A DNA stretch of 64,000 bases from Roseomonas marmotae (lineage in GTDB: Bacteria > Pseudomonadota > Alphaproteobacteria > Acetobacterales > Acetobacteraceae). Under the pieces are notes generated by a model, which made no database searches, was not told the DNA's origin, and saw only the letters and a list, made by a program, of their open reading frames with translations. The stretch covers positions 124,001 to 188,000 of the forward strand of contig NZ_CP061094.1 in the NCBI RefSeq assembly GCF_017654485.1, written 5' to 3'. Below, piece after piece: positions 32,775 through 41,445 of the stretch (the first letter of the stretch is position 1; each line of letters opens with the position of its first letter). The translations under genes were made by a program, and so were the position numbers.

Positions 32775-34640
32775 ATGACCATCATTCAGGAAATTCGCGC
32801 CCATGACGGCGGCAGGGCTTACCGCACTGCCGAGTTTGGCGCTGTGGACGCCGACAAGCGCACGGTCGAGCTGGCCTTCTCCAGTGAGTCCGAGGTGCGC
32901 CGCTGGTTCGGCGTAGAAATTCTCTCTCACGCCCCGGAGGCGGTAGTGCTCGACCGAATGCAGGACGGCGCTGCTCTTCTTCTGGAACACGACACCGACA
33001 AGCAGATCGGCGTTGTCGAGAGCGTGAGCATTGATTCTGACCGCCGGGGGCGGGCAGTCGTGCGCTTTGGTAGAAGCGCGCTGGCCGAGGAGGTTTTTCA
33101 GGACGTTCAGGACGGCATCCGCCGCCATGTCTCCGTCGGGTATCTCATCCACGAGATTGAGAAGACCGGGGAGCGCGATGGCGAGGATATCTTCACTGTG
33201 ACGCGCTGGGAGCCCTTTGAGGTCTCTCTTGTGTCGGTTCCTGCCGACACTTCCGTGGGCGTGGGCCGGAAGCTCGATGCCGAAGGAAAAAAGGAAACTC
33301 ATCAACCCGAAAAAACAGAGGTTAACATGACCGAAAAAACTGAAATCCCCGCCGCCTCAGTGGATCACACCGCCGAGATCCGCAAGGCCGCCGAAGCCGA
33401 GCGCGCCCGCACCCGCTCCATCCTCGAGATGGGCGAGAAGTATCAGGCCGACGATCTGGCACGCGATGCCGTCAAGGATGGCCTGAGCGTCGCCGACTTC
33501 CAGCGCTCCCTGCTCGACCACGTGAACAGCCGCGTGCAGAAGCCGCTTGCCGACCAGGCTAAGGCCACCGACATCGGCATGACCGACAAGGAAGCTCGCA
33601 ACTTCTCGCTGGTGAAGGTGATCCGCGCTCTGACCGAGCCGACCGACCGCCGTGCGCAGCAGGACGCCGCCTTCGAGTTCGAGGCTTCCCGCGCTGCCGC
33701 CGACAAGCTCGGCAAGAACACCGACCGCTTCGTGATCCCGTCCGATGTGCTGACCCGTGCGATCAACACCTCCAAGACTGGCACGAATGCCGGTGACACT
33801 GGCGGCTACAGCATCGCCACGGATCTGCTCGCGCAGAGCTTCATCGACATCCTGCGCAATCGCGCCACGATCATGCAGCTCGGCACGCCGATCGGCGGGC
33901 TGGTCGGCAACATCGACATTCCGAAGCAGGTTGCCGCTGCCCAGGGCTACTGGATCGGCGAGGACGCTGACGCGGTTGAGTCTAATTTGGAACTCGGCCA
34001 GATCAGCATGACGCCGAAGACCGTGGCCGCCTACAGCGAGATCACCCGCAAGCTGCTCAAGCAGTCCAGCCTCGACATCGAAGCGCTGGTGCGTGCCGAC
34101 CTCGCAAAGGCTCTCGCCCTGACGATCGACAAGGCGGGCTACTACGGCACCGGCTCCAGCGCTCAGCCGACCGGCATTGCCAATGCCACCGGCATCAACG
34201 CCGTGGCCTTCGCTGCGGATGTTCCGACCTTCGCAGAGCTGGTGCAGATGGAAACCGAGATCGCGGTTGACAACGCCGACGTGCGCAGCATGGCCTACGT
34301 CTTCGGCGCTGGCATGCGCGGTTCCTTCAAGACCGCTCTGAAGTTCTCCGGCCTGCCCGGCACCATCTGGGAGGACGGCGGCACTGTGAACGGCTATCGC
34401 ACTGAGATCACCAACCAGATCGAAGCGGGCGATGTGTTCATGGGCAACTTCAACGATTTGCTGATCGGCATGTGGGGCGGCCTCGAGCTCATGGTCGATC
34501 CCTACTCCAACAGCAAGAAGGGACGCCTCCGCGTGGTCGTCTTCCAAGACGTGGACTTCGCGCTCCGTCGCGTCGAGTCCTTCTGCCTCGGTCGCAAGCC
34601 TGCGACTCAGGCGGCTGGCGGCGAAGGCGAAGGCTCTTGA
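32775..34640 (+). CDS. HK97-type prohead protease fused to major capsid protein
   Basis: 621 residues from the ATG at 32775. Residues 1-165 are a S78-type prohead protease with His72 (ALLLEHDTD) and Ser120 (IRRHVSVGYLI). A Lys/Glu-rich linker and delta-domain-like helices (EKTEIPAASVDHTAEIRKAAEAERARTRSIL) are followed by the HK97 capsid fold (TGGYSIATDLLAQSFIDILR, AAYSEITRKLLKQSS, LIGMWGGLELMVDPY). The protease would release the capsid by cleavage. An internal Met (MTEKTEIP) could also yield capsid alone. Preceded by promoter-leader A. Confidence 0.92.
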   Translation: MTIIQEIRAHDGGRAYRTAEFGAVDADKRTVELAFSSESEVRRWFGVEILSHAPEAVVLDRMQDGAALLLEHDTDKQIGVVESVSIDSDRRGRAVVRFGRSALAEEVFQDVQDGIRRHVSVGYLIHEIEKTGERDGEDIFTVTRWEPFEVSLVSVPADTSVGVGRKLDAEGKKETHQPEKTEVNMTEKTEIPAASVDHTAEIRKAAEAERARTRSILEMGEKYQADDLARDAVKDGLSVADFQRSLLDHVNSRVQKPLADQAKATDIGMTDKEARNFSLVKVIRALTEPTDRRAQQDAAFEFEASRAAADKLGKNTDRFVIPSDVLTRAINTSKTGTNAGDTGGYSIATDLLAQSFIDILRNRATIMQLGTPIGGLVGNIDIPKQVAAAQGYWIGEDADAVESNLELGQISMTPKTVAAYSEITRKLLKQSSLDIEALVRADLAKALALTIDKAGYYGTGSSAQPTGIANATGINAVAFAADVPTFAELVQMETEIAVDNADVRSMAYVFGAGMRGSFKTALKFSGLPGTIWEDGGTVNGYRTEITNQIEAGDVFMGNFNDLLIGMWGGLELMVDPYSNSKKGRLRVVVFQDVDFALRRVESFCLGRKPATQAAGGEGEGS

Positions 34641-34656
34641 GCTGACTAGTCCGTAA

Positions 34657-34686
34657 AATGATGGGGCGCACTTCGCGCCCCATTTT
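34657..34686 (+). terminator. terminator after the capsid gene
   Basis: GGGGCGC (34663-34669) and GCGCCCC (34675-34681), then ATTTTCTT; A-rich on the left too. Confidence 0.75.
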
Positions 34687-34702
34687 CTTAGGAGATAGAT
34701 CA

Positions 34703-35038
34703 ATGTCTGATCCTGTTCTGCTCCGGGTGCTGCACCCGTTTGTGGTCGCTGGCGAGATCGCCGCAGAGGGCGAGATTGTCGAGGTGACGTTCAGCGAAGC
34801 CAAGGATTTGCTCTACCGAGGCAAGGCCGAGCTCGTGGACGCCGCCGAGCCGGGCTTCCTCGCGGACGAAGATCCGATCGAGCCGGTGGCCGAGGCGACC
34901 GGGGAGCGTCCCTTCGAGGTCGTGGAGCCGGGCGAGAAAACGGGCGAGACGACCATCGACGGACAACCCGCAGATGTGATCGAGCCTCAGCCTGCATCGC
35001 CTCGCGGCAAGCGCGGGCGCCGACCCAGCCGGAGGTAA
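34703..35038 (+). CDS. hypothetical head protein downstream of capsid
   Basis: 111 residues with AGGAGAT upstream of the ATG. LLRVLHPFVVAGEIAAEGEIVEVTFSEAKDLLYRGKAELVD is a compact domain often seen in small proteins between capsid and connector genes; the rest is Glu/Pro-rich with a basic tail (GKRGRRPSRR). Role as head-tail connector or decoration protein is possible but unproven. Confidence 0.6.
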   Translation: MSDPVLLRVLHPFVVAGEIAAEGEIVEVTFSEAKDLLYRGKAELVDAAEPGFLADEDPIEPVAEATGERPFEVVEPGEKTGETTIDGQPADVIEPQPASPRGKRGRRPSRR

Positions 35039-35039
35039 C

Positions 35040-35357
35040 ATGCCGACCTACGCATGGGAAAACCTCGACGAGTTCCTGAGTGCTGGGCCGGGCGAGTTCG
35101 CAGTACCCGTGACCGTGCGCCTCCAAGGTGGTGGCGTGCGGACGTTCCTCGGGATCTTCGATGAGCCGTATTTGAACGCCGAGACGGGCGAGTATGAGCT
35201 CGATACCGAGCGGCCCCGCGTGACCTGCAAGGAGGCCGATGTACTCGGCGTCCTGCGCGGGGACAAGGTGGACATCGGCGGGCGCACCTACGATGTGCTC
35301 ACGAGCGCCCAGCCGGACGGCACGGGCCTCGCCATTCTGGAACTGTCGAGGCAGTGA
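35040..35357 (+). CDS. head-tail joining protein
   Basis: 105 residues, beta-rich: FAVPVTVRLQGGGVRTFLGIFDEPYLNAETGEYELDTERPRVTCKEADVL and DKVDIGGRTYDVLT. This is the pattern of FII-type connectors (a substitution for what other phages encode after the capsid gene). Located 1 nt after the previous stop. Confidence 0.6.
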   Translation: MPTYAWENLDEFLSAGPGEFAVPVTVRLQGGGVRTFLGIFDEPYLNAETGEYELDTERPRVTCKEADVLGVLRGDKVDIGGRTYDVLTSAQPDGTGLAILELSRQ

Positions 35358-35358
35358 C

Positions 35359-35928
35359 ATGGCGGGCTACACGGTCGAGGACTTTGGCGCGGAGGACATC
35401 GAGGCGCTGGCGCTCGAGCTGGGGCTCACCGAGCGGCAGGTGCGTGCGGCATACAGCCGGGCGCTCCGGCGCACAGCCGTCACGCTGCGCACCAAGGCGC
35501 AGAGGGGACTCAAGTCCGAGTTCGGCGTGCGCAAGATCCGCTTTCTGCGCAAGCGACTCAAGTATCTCGGCTTCCGCAAGCTCGATGCCGGGGGCGGCAC
35601 TGCCCGTCTCTGGTTCGGCCTGAACGATGTGCCAGTGAGCGCACTGACTGGCTCAAAGCGCAAGACTGCGCAGGGGGCGGTGTTCTCAGGCAAGGCTGGC
35701 TCCGTGGCCTTCAAGGGCGGCTTCATCCGGGACTCGCAGCGCGGCTTCGGGCGCACGATCTTCATGCGCGAGGGCAGGGCTCGCCTGCCGCTGAAAGAGG
35801 CTGAGGTGCCGATCCACGAGCGCGCCGAGCAATTCGTCGAAGATCAGATATTCACGGACATCATTGAGACTTTTTGGCACCACTTCATGAGCGACATGAA
35901 GGCGCGTGCCAAAGGATTCGGATCATGA
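35359..35928 (+). CDS. minor tail protein Z-like
   Basis: 189 residues, basic, with SRALRRTAVTLRTKAQRGLKSEF, RLWFGLNDVPVSALTG and IFMREGRARLPLKEAEVPIHERAEQ, matching prophage minor tail protein Z (GpZ), a tail completion factor. ATG is 1 nt after the previous stop and its own end overlaps the next gene by 4 nt. Confidence 0.75.
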   Translation: MAGYTVEDFGAEDIEALALELGLTERQVRAAYSRALRRTAVTLRTKAQRGLKSEFGVRKIRFLRKRLKYLGFRKLDAGGGTARLWFGLNDVPVSALTGSKRKTAQGAVFSGKAGSVAFKGGFIRDSQRGFGRTIFMREGRARLPLKEAEVPIHERAEQFVEDQIFTDIIETFWHHFMSDMKARAKGFGS

Positions 35929-36491
35929 ATGCGAAGACAGAAGTGACGATCGAGCAGGTGCACAGCGCAATCGTCGAGCGCATCAAGGCGGCATTCCCTG
36001 CGCTAAAGACAGTTGAGGCGTATCGGCAGGATCGAAAATCTCTGCTCGTACCAGCATGCCTGGTTAACCTGATGGAGATGGAGGTCGAGCCGGAGGACGA
36101 TCCCGGCACGGAACAGCTCGCGGTGACGGCTCACTTCGAGGCCGTGCTCGTGATCCACTTCCGGCAAGGCGACAAAAACCCGAAGCTCGAGATCCGCAAG
36201 CTGGCCGCAGCCGTGGCGCAGTTCGTGCACAAGAACCGCTGGGGGCTGCCTGTCAGTCCTGCCGAGGTCGAGGCGATCAGCGAAGACGGCTTTGATCCGG
36301 AGCTCGACCAGTTCGAGGCGTGGCGCGTCGAGTGGCGGCAAGTGCTCCATCTGGGCGAGTCGTGCTGGGACGGTGAGGGCATCGTCCCGCAGAGGATCTT
36401 CCTCGGAATCGCGCCTAACATCGGGGCGGCACATGAGCAGGACTACTTTGAGGTGACGAAGGATGAGCGACTACTTCAACGCAGAGAATGA
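35925..36491 (+). CDS. tail completion protein (gp37-like)
   Basis: 188 residues. VEAYRQDRKSLLVPACLVNLMEMEVEPEDDPGTEQLAVTAHFEAVLVI and a later EAWRVEWRQVLHLG resemble tail terminator/completion proteins. It overlaps the Z-like gene by 4 nt and the next by 29 nt. Assignment moderate. Confidence 0.55.
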   Translation: MNAKTEVTIEQVHSAIVERIKAAFPALKTVEAYRQDRKSLLVPACLVNLMEMEVEPEDDPGTEQLAVTAHFEAVLVIHFRQGDKNPKLEIRKLAAAVAQFVHKNRWGLPVSPAEVEAISEDGFDPELDQFEAWRVEWRQVLHLGESCWDGEGIVPQRIFLGIAPNIGAAHEQDYFEVTKDERLLQRRE

Positions 36492-37092
36492 GCGCCTGCT
36501 CGCTGGGGCGATCCGGCTGGGCGTTGTCTCAGCGCTCGATGAGGCGAATGCCCGCGTACGAGTGAAGGCCGCAGGCTATGAGACTGACTGGCTGCCGTGG
36601 CTGACCGCCAGAGCCGGGGCCACGCGCTCGTGGAGCGCCCCGAGGCCGGGCGAGCAGGTTGTTCTGCTCTGTCCCTATGGCGACCCCGCGCAGGGCGTGG
36701 TGCTGCCAGGCATCTACCAGAACGACCACCCGGCGCCCGCAGCGTCAAAGGATATCGAGGCGGTGGTGTTCCCGGACGGCACGCGGTGCGAGTACGACAG
36801 CTCCGCGAACAAGCTCCAGATTGACGTGGCAGGAGCGGCGCAGGTGATCGTCAACTGCAAACAGGCGACTCTGAACACCGAGACGGCGGCAATCAACGCA
36901 TCGACCAGTGCGACGATCACGACCCCGGAAGCCAAGATCGCGGCGGCGGCAACCGAGATCACCGGCAGCCTGAAGGTCGGCAATGGCCTGACCGTGATCG
37001 GAACGTGCACGAACAACGGCGTGGACTTCGGCAGCACCCACGTCCACGGCGGCGTGGATCGCGGCACGGATCTGACAGACCCGCCACAATAA
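36463..37092 (+). CDS. baseplate spike protein V (P2 gpV-like)
   Basis: 209 residues. An OB-fold N-terminal part (RLGVVSALDEANARVRVKAAGYETDWLPWL, GEQVVLLCPYGDPAQGVVLPGIY) leads to a beta-helix (AAINASTSATITTPEAKIAAAATEITGSLKVGNGL) and ends in a tip with GSTHVHGGVDRG, where the His-x-His may hold iron as in P2 gpV. It forms the membrane-piercing spike. Confidence 0.88.
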   Translation: MSDYFNAENERLLAGAIRLGVVSALDEANARVRVKAAGYETDWLPWLTARAGATRSWSAPRPGEQVVLLCPYGDPAQGVVLPGIYQNDHPAPAASKDIEAVVFPDGTRCEYDSSANKLQIDVAGAAQVIVNCKQATLNTETAAINASTSATITTPEAKIAAAATEITGSLKVGNGLTVIGTCTNNGVDFGSTHVHGGVDRGTDLTDPPQ

Positions 37093-37141
37093 ATGCCACT
37101 AAGAGACGGCCCAGCACTGCCGGGCCGATAATCCAAAGATC

Positions 37142-37480
37142 ATGATCGGAACCAGTGCACAAAACGGCAAGCAACTCGAGGGCATCGACCACCTGCGGCA
37201 GAGCGTGCGGGACATCCTCACGACCCCGCTGGGGACGCGCGTTATGCGCCGCGAGTACGGGAGCAGGCTCTACCAGCTCGTGGACGCGCCTTTGAACAGG
37301 GCCACGATCGTGGAGCTGTACGCGGCCACAATCGAGGCTCTCGAACGCTGGGAGCCGCGAATCAAGGTCTCGCAGGTCTCGCTCGCGCGCGCGACGGCTG
37401 GCGGCGTGAGCCTGTCGATCACTGGGACTTATCTGCCGGACGGGCGCGAGATCACCCTCGACGGCATTGAGGTGCGATGA
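37142..37480 (+). CDS. baseplate assembly protein W (P2 gpW/T4 gp25-like)
   Basis: 112 residues. HLRQSVRDILTTPLGTRVMRREYGSRLYQLVDAPLN is the gp25-like baseplate wedge signature. It connects sheath and baseplate. A 49-bp gap before it holds GGCCC/GGGCC hairpin and a CCACTA box. Confidence 0.88.
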   Translation: MIGTSAQNGKQLEGIDHLRQSVRDILTTPLGTRVMRREYGSRLYQLVDAPLNRATIVELYAATIEALERWEPRIKVSQVSLARATAGGVSLSITGTYLPDGREITLDGIEVR

Positions 37481-38380
37481 ATGGCAAACGTATATGTAAA
37501 TGTTGACCTCTCGCAGTTGCCGCCGCCTGCGGTTGTCGAAGAGCTCGACTATGAGCAGATTTTGGCGGCGATGCTTGCCGACCTGCAAGCGCGCGATCCG
37601 TCCTTTTCTGCGCTGGTCGAATCTGATCCGGCCTACAAGATCCTCGAGGTGGCAGCCTATCGCGAGATGCTCGTGCGCCAGCGCGTGAACGACGCAGCCA
37701 AGGCCGTGATGATTGCCTTCGCGCAGGGCGCCGACCTCGATCATCTGGGCGCAAACTACGACGTGCGGCGCCTTGTCATCACGCCCGCCGACCCGGACGC
37801 CATTCCTCCGGTCGAGGCCGTCTATGAGAGCGATGACGACTTCCGCAACAGGATCGTGCTCTCGCTCGAGGGCTACACGACCGCAGGCAGCCGAGGCTCG
37901 TACCAGTTCCACGCGCTCAGTGCCTCGGGCGACGTGAAAGACGTTGCCGTGGACTCCGACACGCCCGGCACCGTGCAGGTCGCCGTTCTCTCGCGCACTG
38001 GCACGGGCGTGGCTCCAGAAGAGACGCTCGAGGCGGTCGAGGAATCGCTCACAGGCGAGGTGCGGCGTCCGCTGTGTGATACGGTTGTCGTACAGAGCGC
38101 GACGATCGTACCCTACGCGATCACAGCAAGCCTCACGCTGTTTCCCGGCGTCGGTCAAGCCGAGGTGCTGGCGGCGGCGCAGGCGGCTGCGGAGGCTTAC
38201 GCGGCAGAACAGCACCGACTGGGGCGCGACATCACGCGCTCGGGGCTGTTCGCGGCACTCCACCAAGAGGGCGTGCAGAACGTGGATTTGGCCGCTCCGG
38301 CGTCCGACATCGTGATCGCGTGGGATGAGGCTCCGAACTGCGTGGGCATTTCTCTCGAGATTGAGGGCACTGATGAGTAA
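37481..38380 (+). CDS. baseplate protein J (P2 gpJ-like)
   Basis: 299 residues. LDYEQILAAMLADLQARDPSFSALVESDPAYKILEVAAYRE and GADLDHLGANYDVRRLV at the start, and YTTAGSRGSYQFHALSASGDVKDV in the centre, are Baseplate_J motifs. It forms the baseplate periphery. ATG directly follows the W stop. Confidence 0.9.
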   Translation: MANVYVNVDLSQLPPPAVVEELDYEQILAAMLADLQARDPSFSALVESDPAYKILEVAAYREMLVRQRVNDAAKAVMIAFAQGADLDHLGANYDVRRLVITPADPDAIPPVEAVYESDDDFRNRIVLSLEGYTTAGSRGSYQFHALSASGDVKDVAVDSDTPGTVQVAVLSRTGTGVAPEETLEAVEESLTGEVRRPLCDTVVVQSATIVPYAITASLTLFPGVGQAEVLAAAQAAAEAYAAEQHRLGRDITRSGLFAALHQEGVQNVDLAAPASDIVIAWDEAPNCVGISLEIEGTDE

Positions 38381-38918
38381 GGATCTGCTTCCGTCCAGCG
38401 CATCCAGCCATGAGCGTGCGTTGTCGCTCGCGACCGCGCGGACTGGCGAGGTCGCCACGCCCCTGCGCTCTGTCTGGGACGCCGACACCTGCCCGGCTGA
38501 GCTTCTGCCGTGGCTCGCGTGGGCATTCGGAGTGGACGAATGGGATGCGGGCTGGCCAGAGGAAGCGAAACGCGAGACGATCCGCACGGCCATTCTGGTG
38601 CAGCAGCGTAAAGGCACTATCTGGTCGATCAAGCGCGCCATCTCTGCGGCAGGCTACGGCGACAGCTCGCTTGTCGAAGGCGAGGACGCGATCCCGGCAG
38701 AGCATACTGTGCCGTGGCCACAAGAGACGCACTGGGCGCTGTATGCCTTCACGCTCACTCGCCCGATCAGCAATGCTCAGGCCGCGCAGGTGCGTCGCAT
38801 TCTGTCGCTGGTCGCTCCGGCGCGGTGCCATCTGGTGGCGCTCAACTTCGAGCAGGCATCTCACCTGTACAACAATCGTATTACGTATAACGGCGACTAC
38901 AACCATGGGGTGGCTTAG
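38373..38918 (+). CDS. tail protein I (P2 gpI-like)
   Basis: 181 residues. LPSSASSHERALSLATARTGEV, CPAELLPWLAWAFGVDEWD and KGTIWSIKRAISAAGYGD are typical of P2 gpI, a baseplate component linking fibre and baseplate. Overlaps J by 8 nt. Confidence 0.88.
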   Translation: MSKDLLPSSASSHERALSLATARTGEVATPLRSVWDADTCPAELLPWLAWAFGVDEWDAGWPEEAKRETIRTAILVQQRKGTIWSIKRAISAAGYGDSSLVEGEDAIPAEHTVPWPQETHWALYAFTLTRPISNAQAAQVRRILSLVAPARCHLVALNFEQASHLYNNRITYNGDYNHGVA

Positions 38919-38920
38919 TC

Positions 38921-39781
38921 ATGGCATTCCTTCCTGAAACCGAAACTTACGATGAAGGCGTGTACCTCATCGAGACGACCGATCCGGTTGTCGGCGGCGT
39001 CGATGGCATCTCGAACAAGCCGCAGCGGAACCTCGCGAACCGCACGAAATACCTGAAGAAGCACGTGGACGATCTGGAGCAGCTGAAGGCTCCGCTCGAC
39101 ACACCGCTCTTCTCAGGCGAACCCAAAGCGCCGACGCCTGACACGGCAGACGAAACAACGAAGCTCGCCACGACGCTTTTTGTGAAGCGCCGCATTGCGC
39201 AGCAAGCGACGCCCGCAGCGCACAAGGGCTCGCGGGGCGTTGCTGAGCACGCGCTCGTGGCGCCAAACACGCTTGAGGGCGAAGGCGAAGCCGGTTTCAT
39301 GTCTCCGGCAGACAAGGCGAAGCTCGACGGCATCCTTGCCGGGGCAGGTGTGATTGATGTCGAGGGAGCGCAGGGCAATGTGACCCTAGACTCGCTGGCG
39401 AGCTTCGCGCGCTCCCTTCAGGGAAACGGCTACCAGTGCTTTCCCGGCGGTCTCATGATCCAGTGGTGCACGAAAGACATCATCGTGCCGGACATCCCGG
39501 AAGGGGCTAAAAGCGCCGAAAAAGTTTTTGCTCAGGCGACGTGGCCGCTGGCCTTCAATACGCTGTTGATGGCGATGGTGTCTCACTCGGAAGTAATGCC
39601 TGCTGGATCGGATGTCACGATTGAGGCGGGCGAGATGCTTTACGGAATTCGGTCGCAATCTGTGACAACGGTTGTCGCGGCTTTCACTCGCATGGTTGGA
39701 TCAAACAACGTCGCGACCAAGAGCACAGACGACAATGAAGTCACGCGCGTGCACTTCTTTGGCATTGGGAGATGGAAGTGA
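38921..39781 (+). CDS. tail fibre protein 3 (P2/Mu-type N-terminus)
   Basis: 286 residues. The N-terminus YDEGVYLIETTDPVVGGVDGISNKPQRNLANRTKYLKKHVDDLE is the usual anchor of fibres that follow gpI. The C-terminus (GNGYQCFPGGLMIQWC, VTRVHFFGIGRWK) resembles the gp53-like receptor-binding tip. It is the canonical fibre location for a P2-like tail. Confidence 0.85.
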   Translation: MAFLPETETYDEGVYLIETTDPVVGGVDGISNKPQRNLANRTKYLKKHVDDLEQLKAPLDTPLFSGEPKAPTPDTADETTKLATTLFVKRRIAQQATPAAHKGSRGVAEHALVAPNTLEGEGEAGFMSPADKAKLDGILAGAGVIDVEGAQGNVTLDSLASFARSLQGNGYQCFPGGLMIQWCTKDIIVPDIPEGAKSAEKVFAQATWPLAFNTLLMAMVSHSEVMPAGSDVTIEAGEMLYGIRSQSVTTVVAAFTRMVGSNNVATKSTDDNEVTRVHFFGIGRWK

Positions 39782-40164
39782 TGAAATACGCTGCAAGCAC
39801 GGGCGGGTTTTACGATCCCGCCATTCACAAGAAAATCCCTGCTGGAGCAGTGGAAATCACAGATAAAAAGTATCGGGAACTGCTCGCCGGGCAATCCGCT
39901 GGCAAGCTGATCCAGTCGGACGCTCAAGGCCGCCCTGTACTGGTCGATCCTCCCGACCCCGCGCCGACGCCAGAGCAACTGGCAGAGCTCGTCCGCACCA
40001 AGCGGAATGCACTGCTCACGGCCTGCGACTGGACATCACTGCCCGATGCTCCGCTCACCGAGGAACAGCGCGCGGCATGGCGCGCGTACCGCCAAGCGCT
40101 GCGCGACGTGACAGATCAGCCGGGCTTCCCGGCGGATGTCGTGTGGCCGACGCCTCCGGCCTGA
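39781..40164 (+). CDS. tail fibre assembly protein
   Basis: 127 residues. TGGFYDPAIHKKIPAGAVEITDKKYRELL and RTKRNALLTACDWTSLPDAPLTEEQRAAWRAYRQALRDV are typical of fibre assembly chaperones. TGATG coupling with fibre 3 favours the ATG at 39781. Ends at the promoter-leader B. Confidence 0.8.
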   Translation: MKYAASTGGFYDPAIHKKIPAGAVEITDKKYRELLAGQSAGKLIQSDAQGRPVLVDPPDPAPTPEQLAELVRTKRNALLTACDWTSLPDAPLTEEQRAAWRAYRQALRDVTDQPGFPADVVWPTPPA

Positions 40165-40233
40165 ATTCCACTATTTGAAGCACCTCCGACCTCTGGAGCA
40201 GAATCATCGAAAATCCTTTTTGAGGACTGACAC
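40164..40233 (+). promoter_or_regulatory. promoter-leader B upstream of the sheath gene
   Basis: AATTCCACTATTTGAA (40164-40179), identical to copy A. -35-like TTGAAG (40175-40180), 18-bp spacing, CAGAAT (40199-40204). The spacer contains CTCC-N7-GGAG, where copy A has GCCG-N7-CGGC: different bases but the same pairing. Confidence 0.6.
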
Positions 40234-41445
40234 ATGCCTGAATCTTTCCTTCATGGCGTTGAGGTAATCGAGATCGACAGCGGCTCCCGCCCGATCGAGA
40301 CTGTAGCCTCCAGCGTCATCGGTATCGTCGGCACGGCTCCCTGCGCCGATGCTGACGCCTTCCCGCTCAACACTCCCGTGCTCATCGCAGGCTCTCGCCG
40401 CGAGGCCGCCAAGCTGCTCGCTGTTCCCGGCGAGGATGACGGCACGCTCCCCGGCGCGCTGGATTCGATCTTTGACCAGGCTGGCGCCGTGGTCGTTGTC
40501 GTGCGCGTCGCAGTCGGACAGGACGACGCAGAAACGATCGCCAACGTGATCGGCGGTGTGGATAGCACGACTGGAGCCTATCAGGGCGTGCACGCTCTGC
40601 TCGCTGCCGAGTCCGTGCTGGGCGTCACGCCGCGCATCCTGCTCGCCCCCGGATTCACGCACCAGCGCCCCGCTTCCCCGACTGAGGAAGGCGCCTACAC
40701 GGCCAATCCGGTCGTGGCAGAGCTGATCGGCATCGCCGAACGCCTGCGCGCCACGATCATCGCGGACGGTCCGAACACGACCGACGCCGCCGCGCTGACT
40801 TATGCAGAGGACTTCGGCTCCAGCCGCGTGTATGTGGTTGATCCGTGGGTGCTCAAGACCGACGACACGGGCGCCGTGGTGTCCGCTCCCCCGTCTCCCT
40901 GCGTCGCTGGCCTGATCGCCAAAAGCGACAACGAGCGCGGGTTCTGGTGGTCGCCGTCCAATCAGACGATCAACGGCATCGTGGGCACGACCCGCGCCGT
41001 GGACTTCGCACTCGGCGACGCAGCCTGCCGCGCGAACCTGCTCAACGCAGGGAACGTGGCGACGATCATCCGCCAGGACGGCTACCGGCTCTGGGGCAAC
41101 CGCACGCTGGCATCCGATCAGAAGTGGATGTACCTCTCGGTGCGACGCACTGCCGACATCATCAACGACAGCCTGCTCCGCGCGCATCTCTGGGCGGTCG
41201 ATCGCAACATCACCAAGACCTACGTCAAGGATGTGCTCGAGGGCGTGAACGCCTATCTGCGGCATCTGGTGACGATCGGCGCGATCATCGGCGGCCAGTG
41301 CTGGGCAGATCCCGAGCTCAACACTCCCGACCAGATCGCACAGGGCAAGGTGTATTTCGACTTCGATTTCTCTGCCGCCTACCCGGCTGAGCACATCACC
41401 TTCCGCTCTCATCTGGTGAACGATTATCTTGAGGAGATCTTCTGA
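40234..41445 (+). CDS. tail sheath protein (P2 FI-like)
   Basis: 403 residues. FLHGVEVIEIDSGSRPIETVASSVIGIVGTAP at the N-terminus and a C-terminal block with RRTADIINDSLLRAHLWAVD and YFDFDFSAAYPAEHITF are the contractile sheath signatures. Its presence shows a myovirus-type tail. It is expected to be one of the most expressed phage genes and has promoter-leader B just upstream. Confidence 0.93.
   Translation: MPESFLHGVEVIEIDSGSRPIETVASSVIGIVGTAPCADADAFPLNTPVLIAGSRREAAKLLAVPGEDDGTLPGALDSIFDQAGAVVVVVRVAVGQDDAETIANVIGGVDSTTGAYQGVHALLAAESVLGVTPRILLAPGFTHQRPASPTEEGAYTANPVVAELIGIAERLRATIIADGPNTTDAAALTYAEDFGSSRVYVVDPWVLKTDDTGAVVSAPPSPCVAGLIAKSDNERGFWWSPSNQTINGIVGTTRAVDFALGDAACRANLLNAGNVATIIRQDGYRLWGNRTLASDQKWMYLSVRRTADIINDSLLRAHLWAVDRNITKTYVKDVLEGVNAYLRHLVTIGAIIGGQCWADPELNTPDQIAQGKVYFDFDFSAAYPAEHITFRSHLVNDYLEEIF

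Noticed and set aside
37093..37131. 12-codon frame (MPLRDGPALPGR) between V and W
   Set aside because: Too short, overlaps the hairpin and has no ribosome site.
36959..38641. 560-codon minus-strand frame opposite the baseplate genes
   Set aside because: Opposes well-recognised V, W, J and I genes; composition typical of a shadow frame.
32707..40179. Identical 16-mers as sites for inversion of fibre genes
   Set aside because: Both copies have the same orientation, so recombination would delete essential genes rather than invert, and no invertase gene is present; a promoter role fits better.
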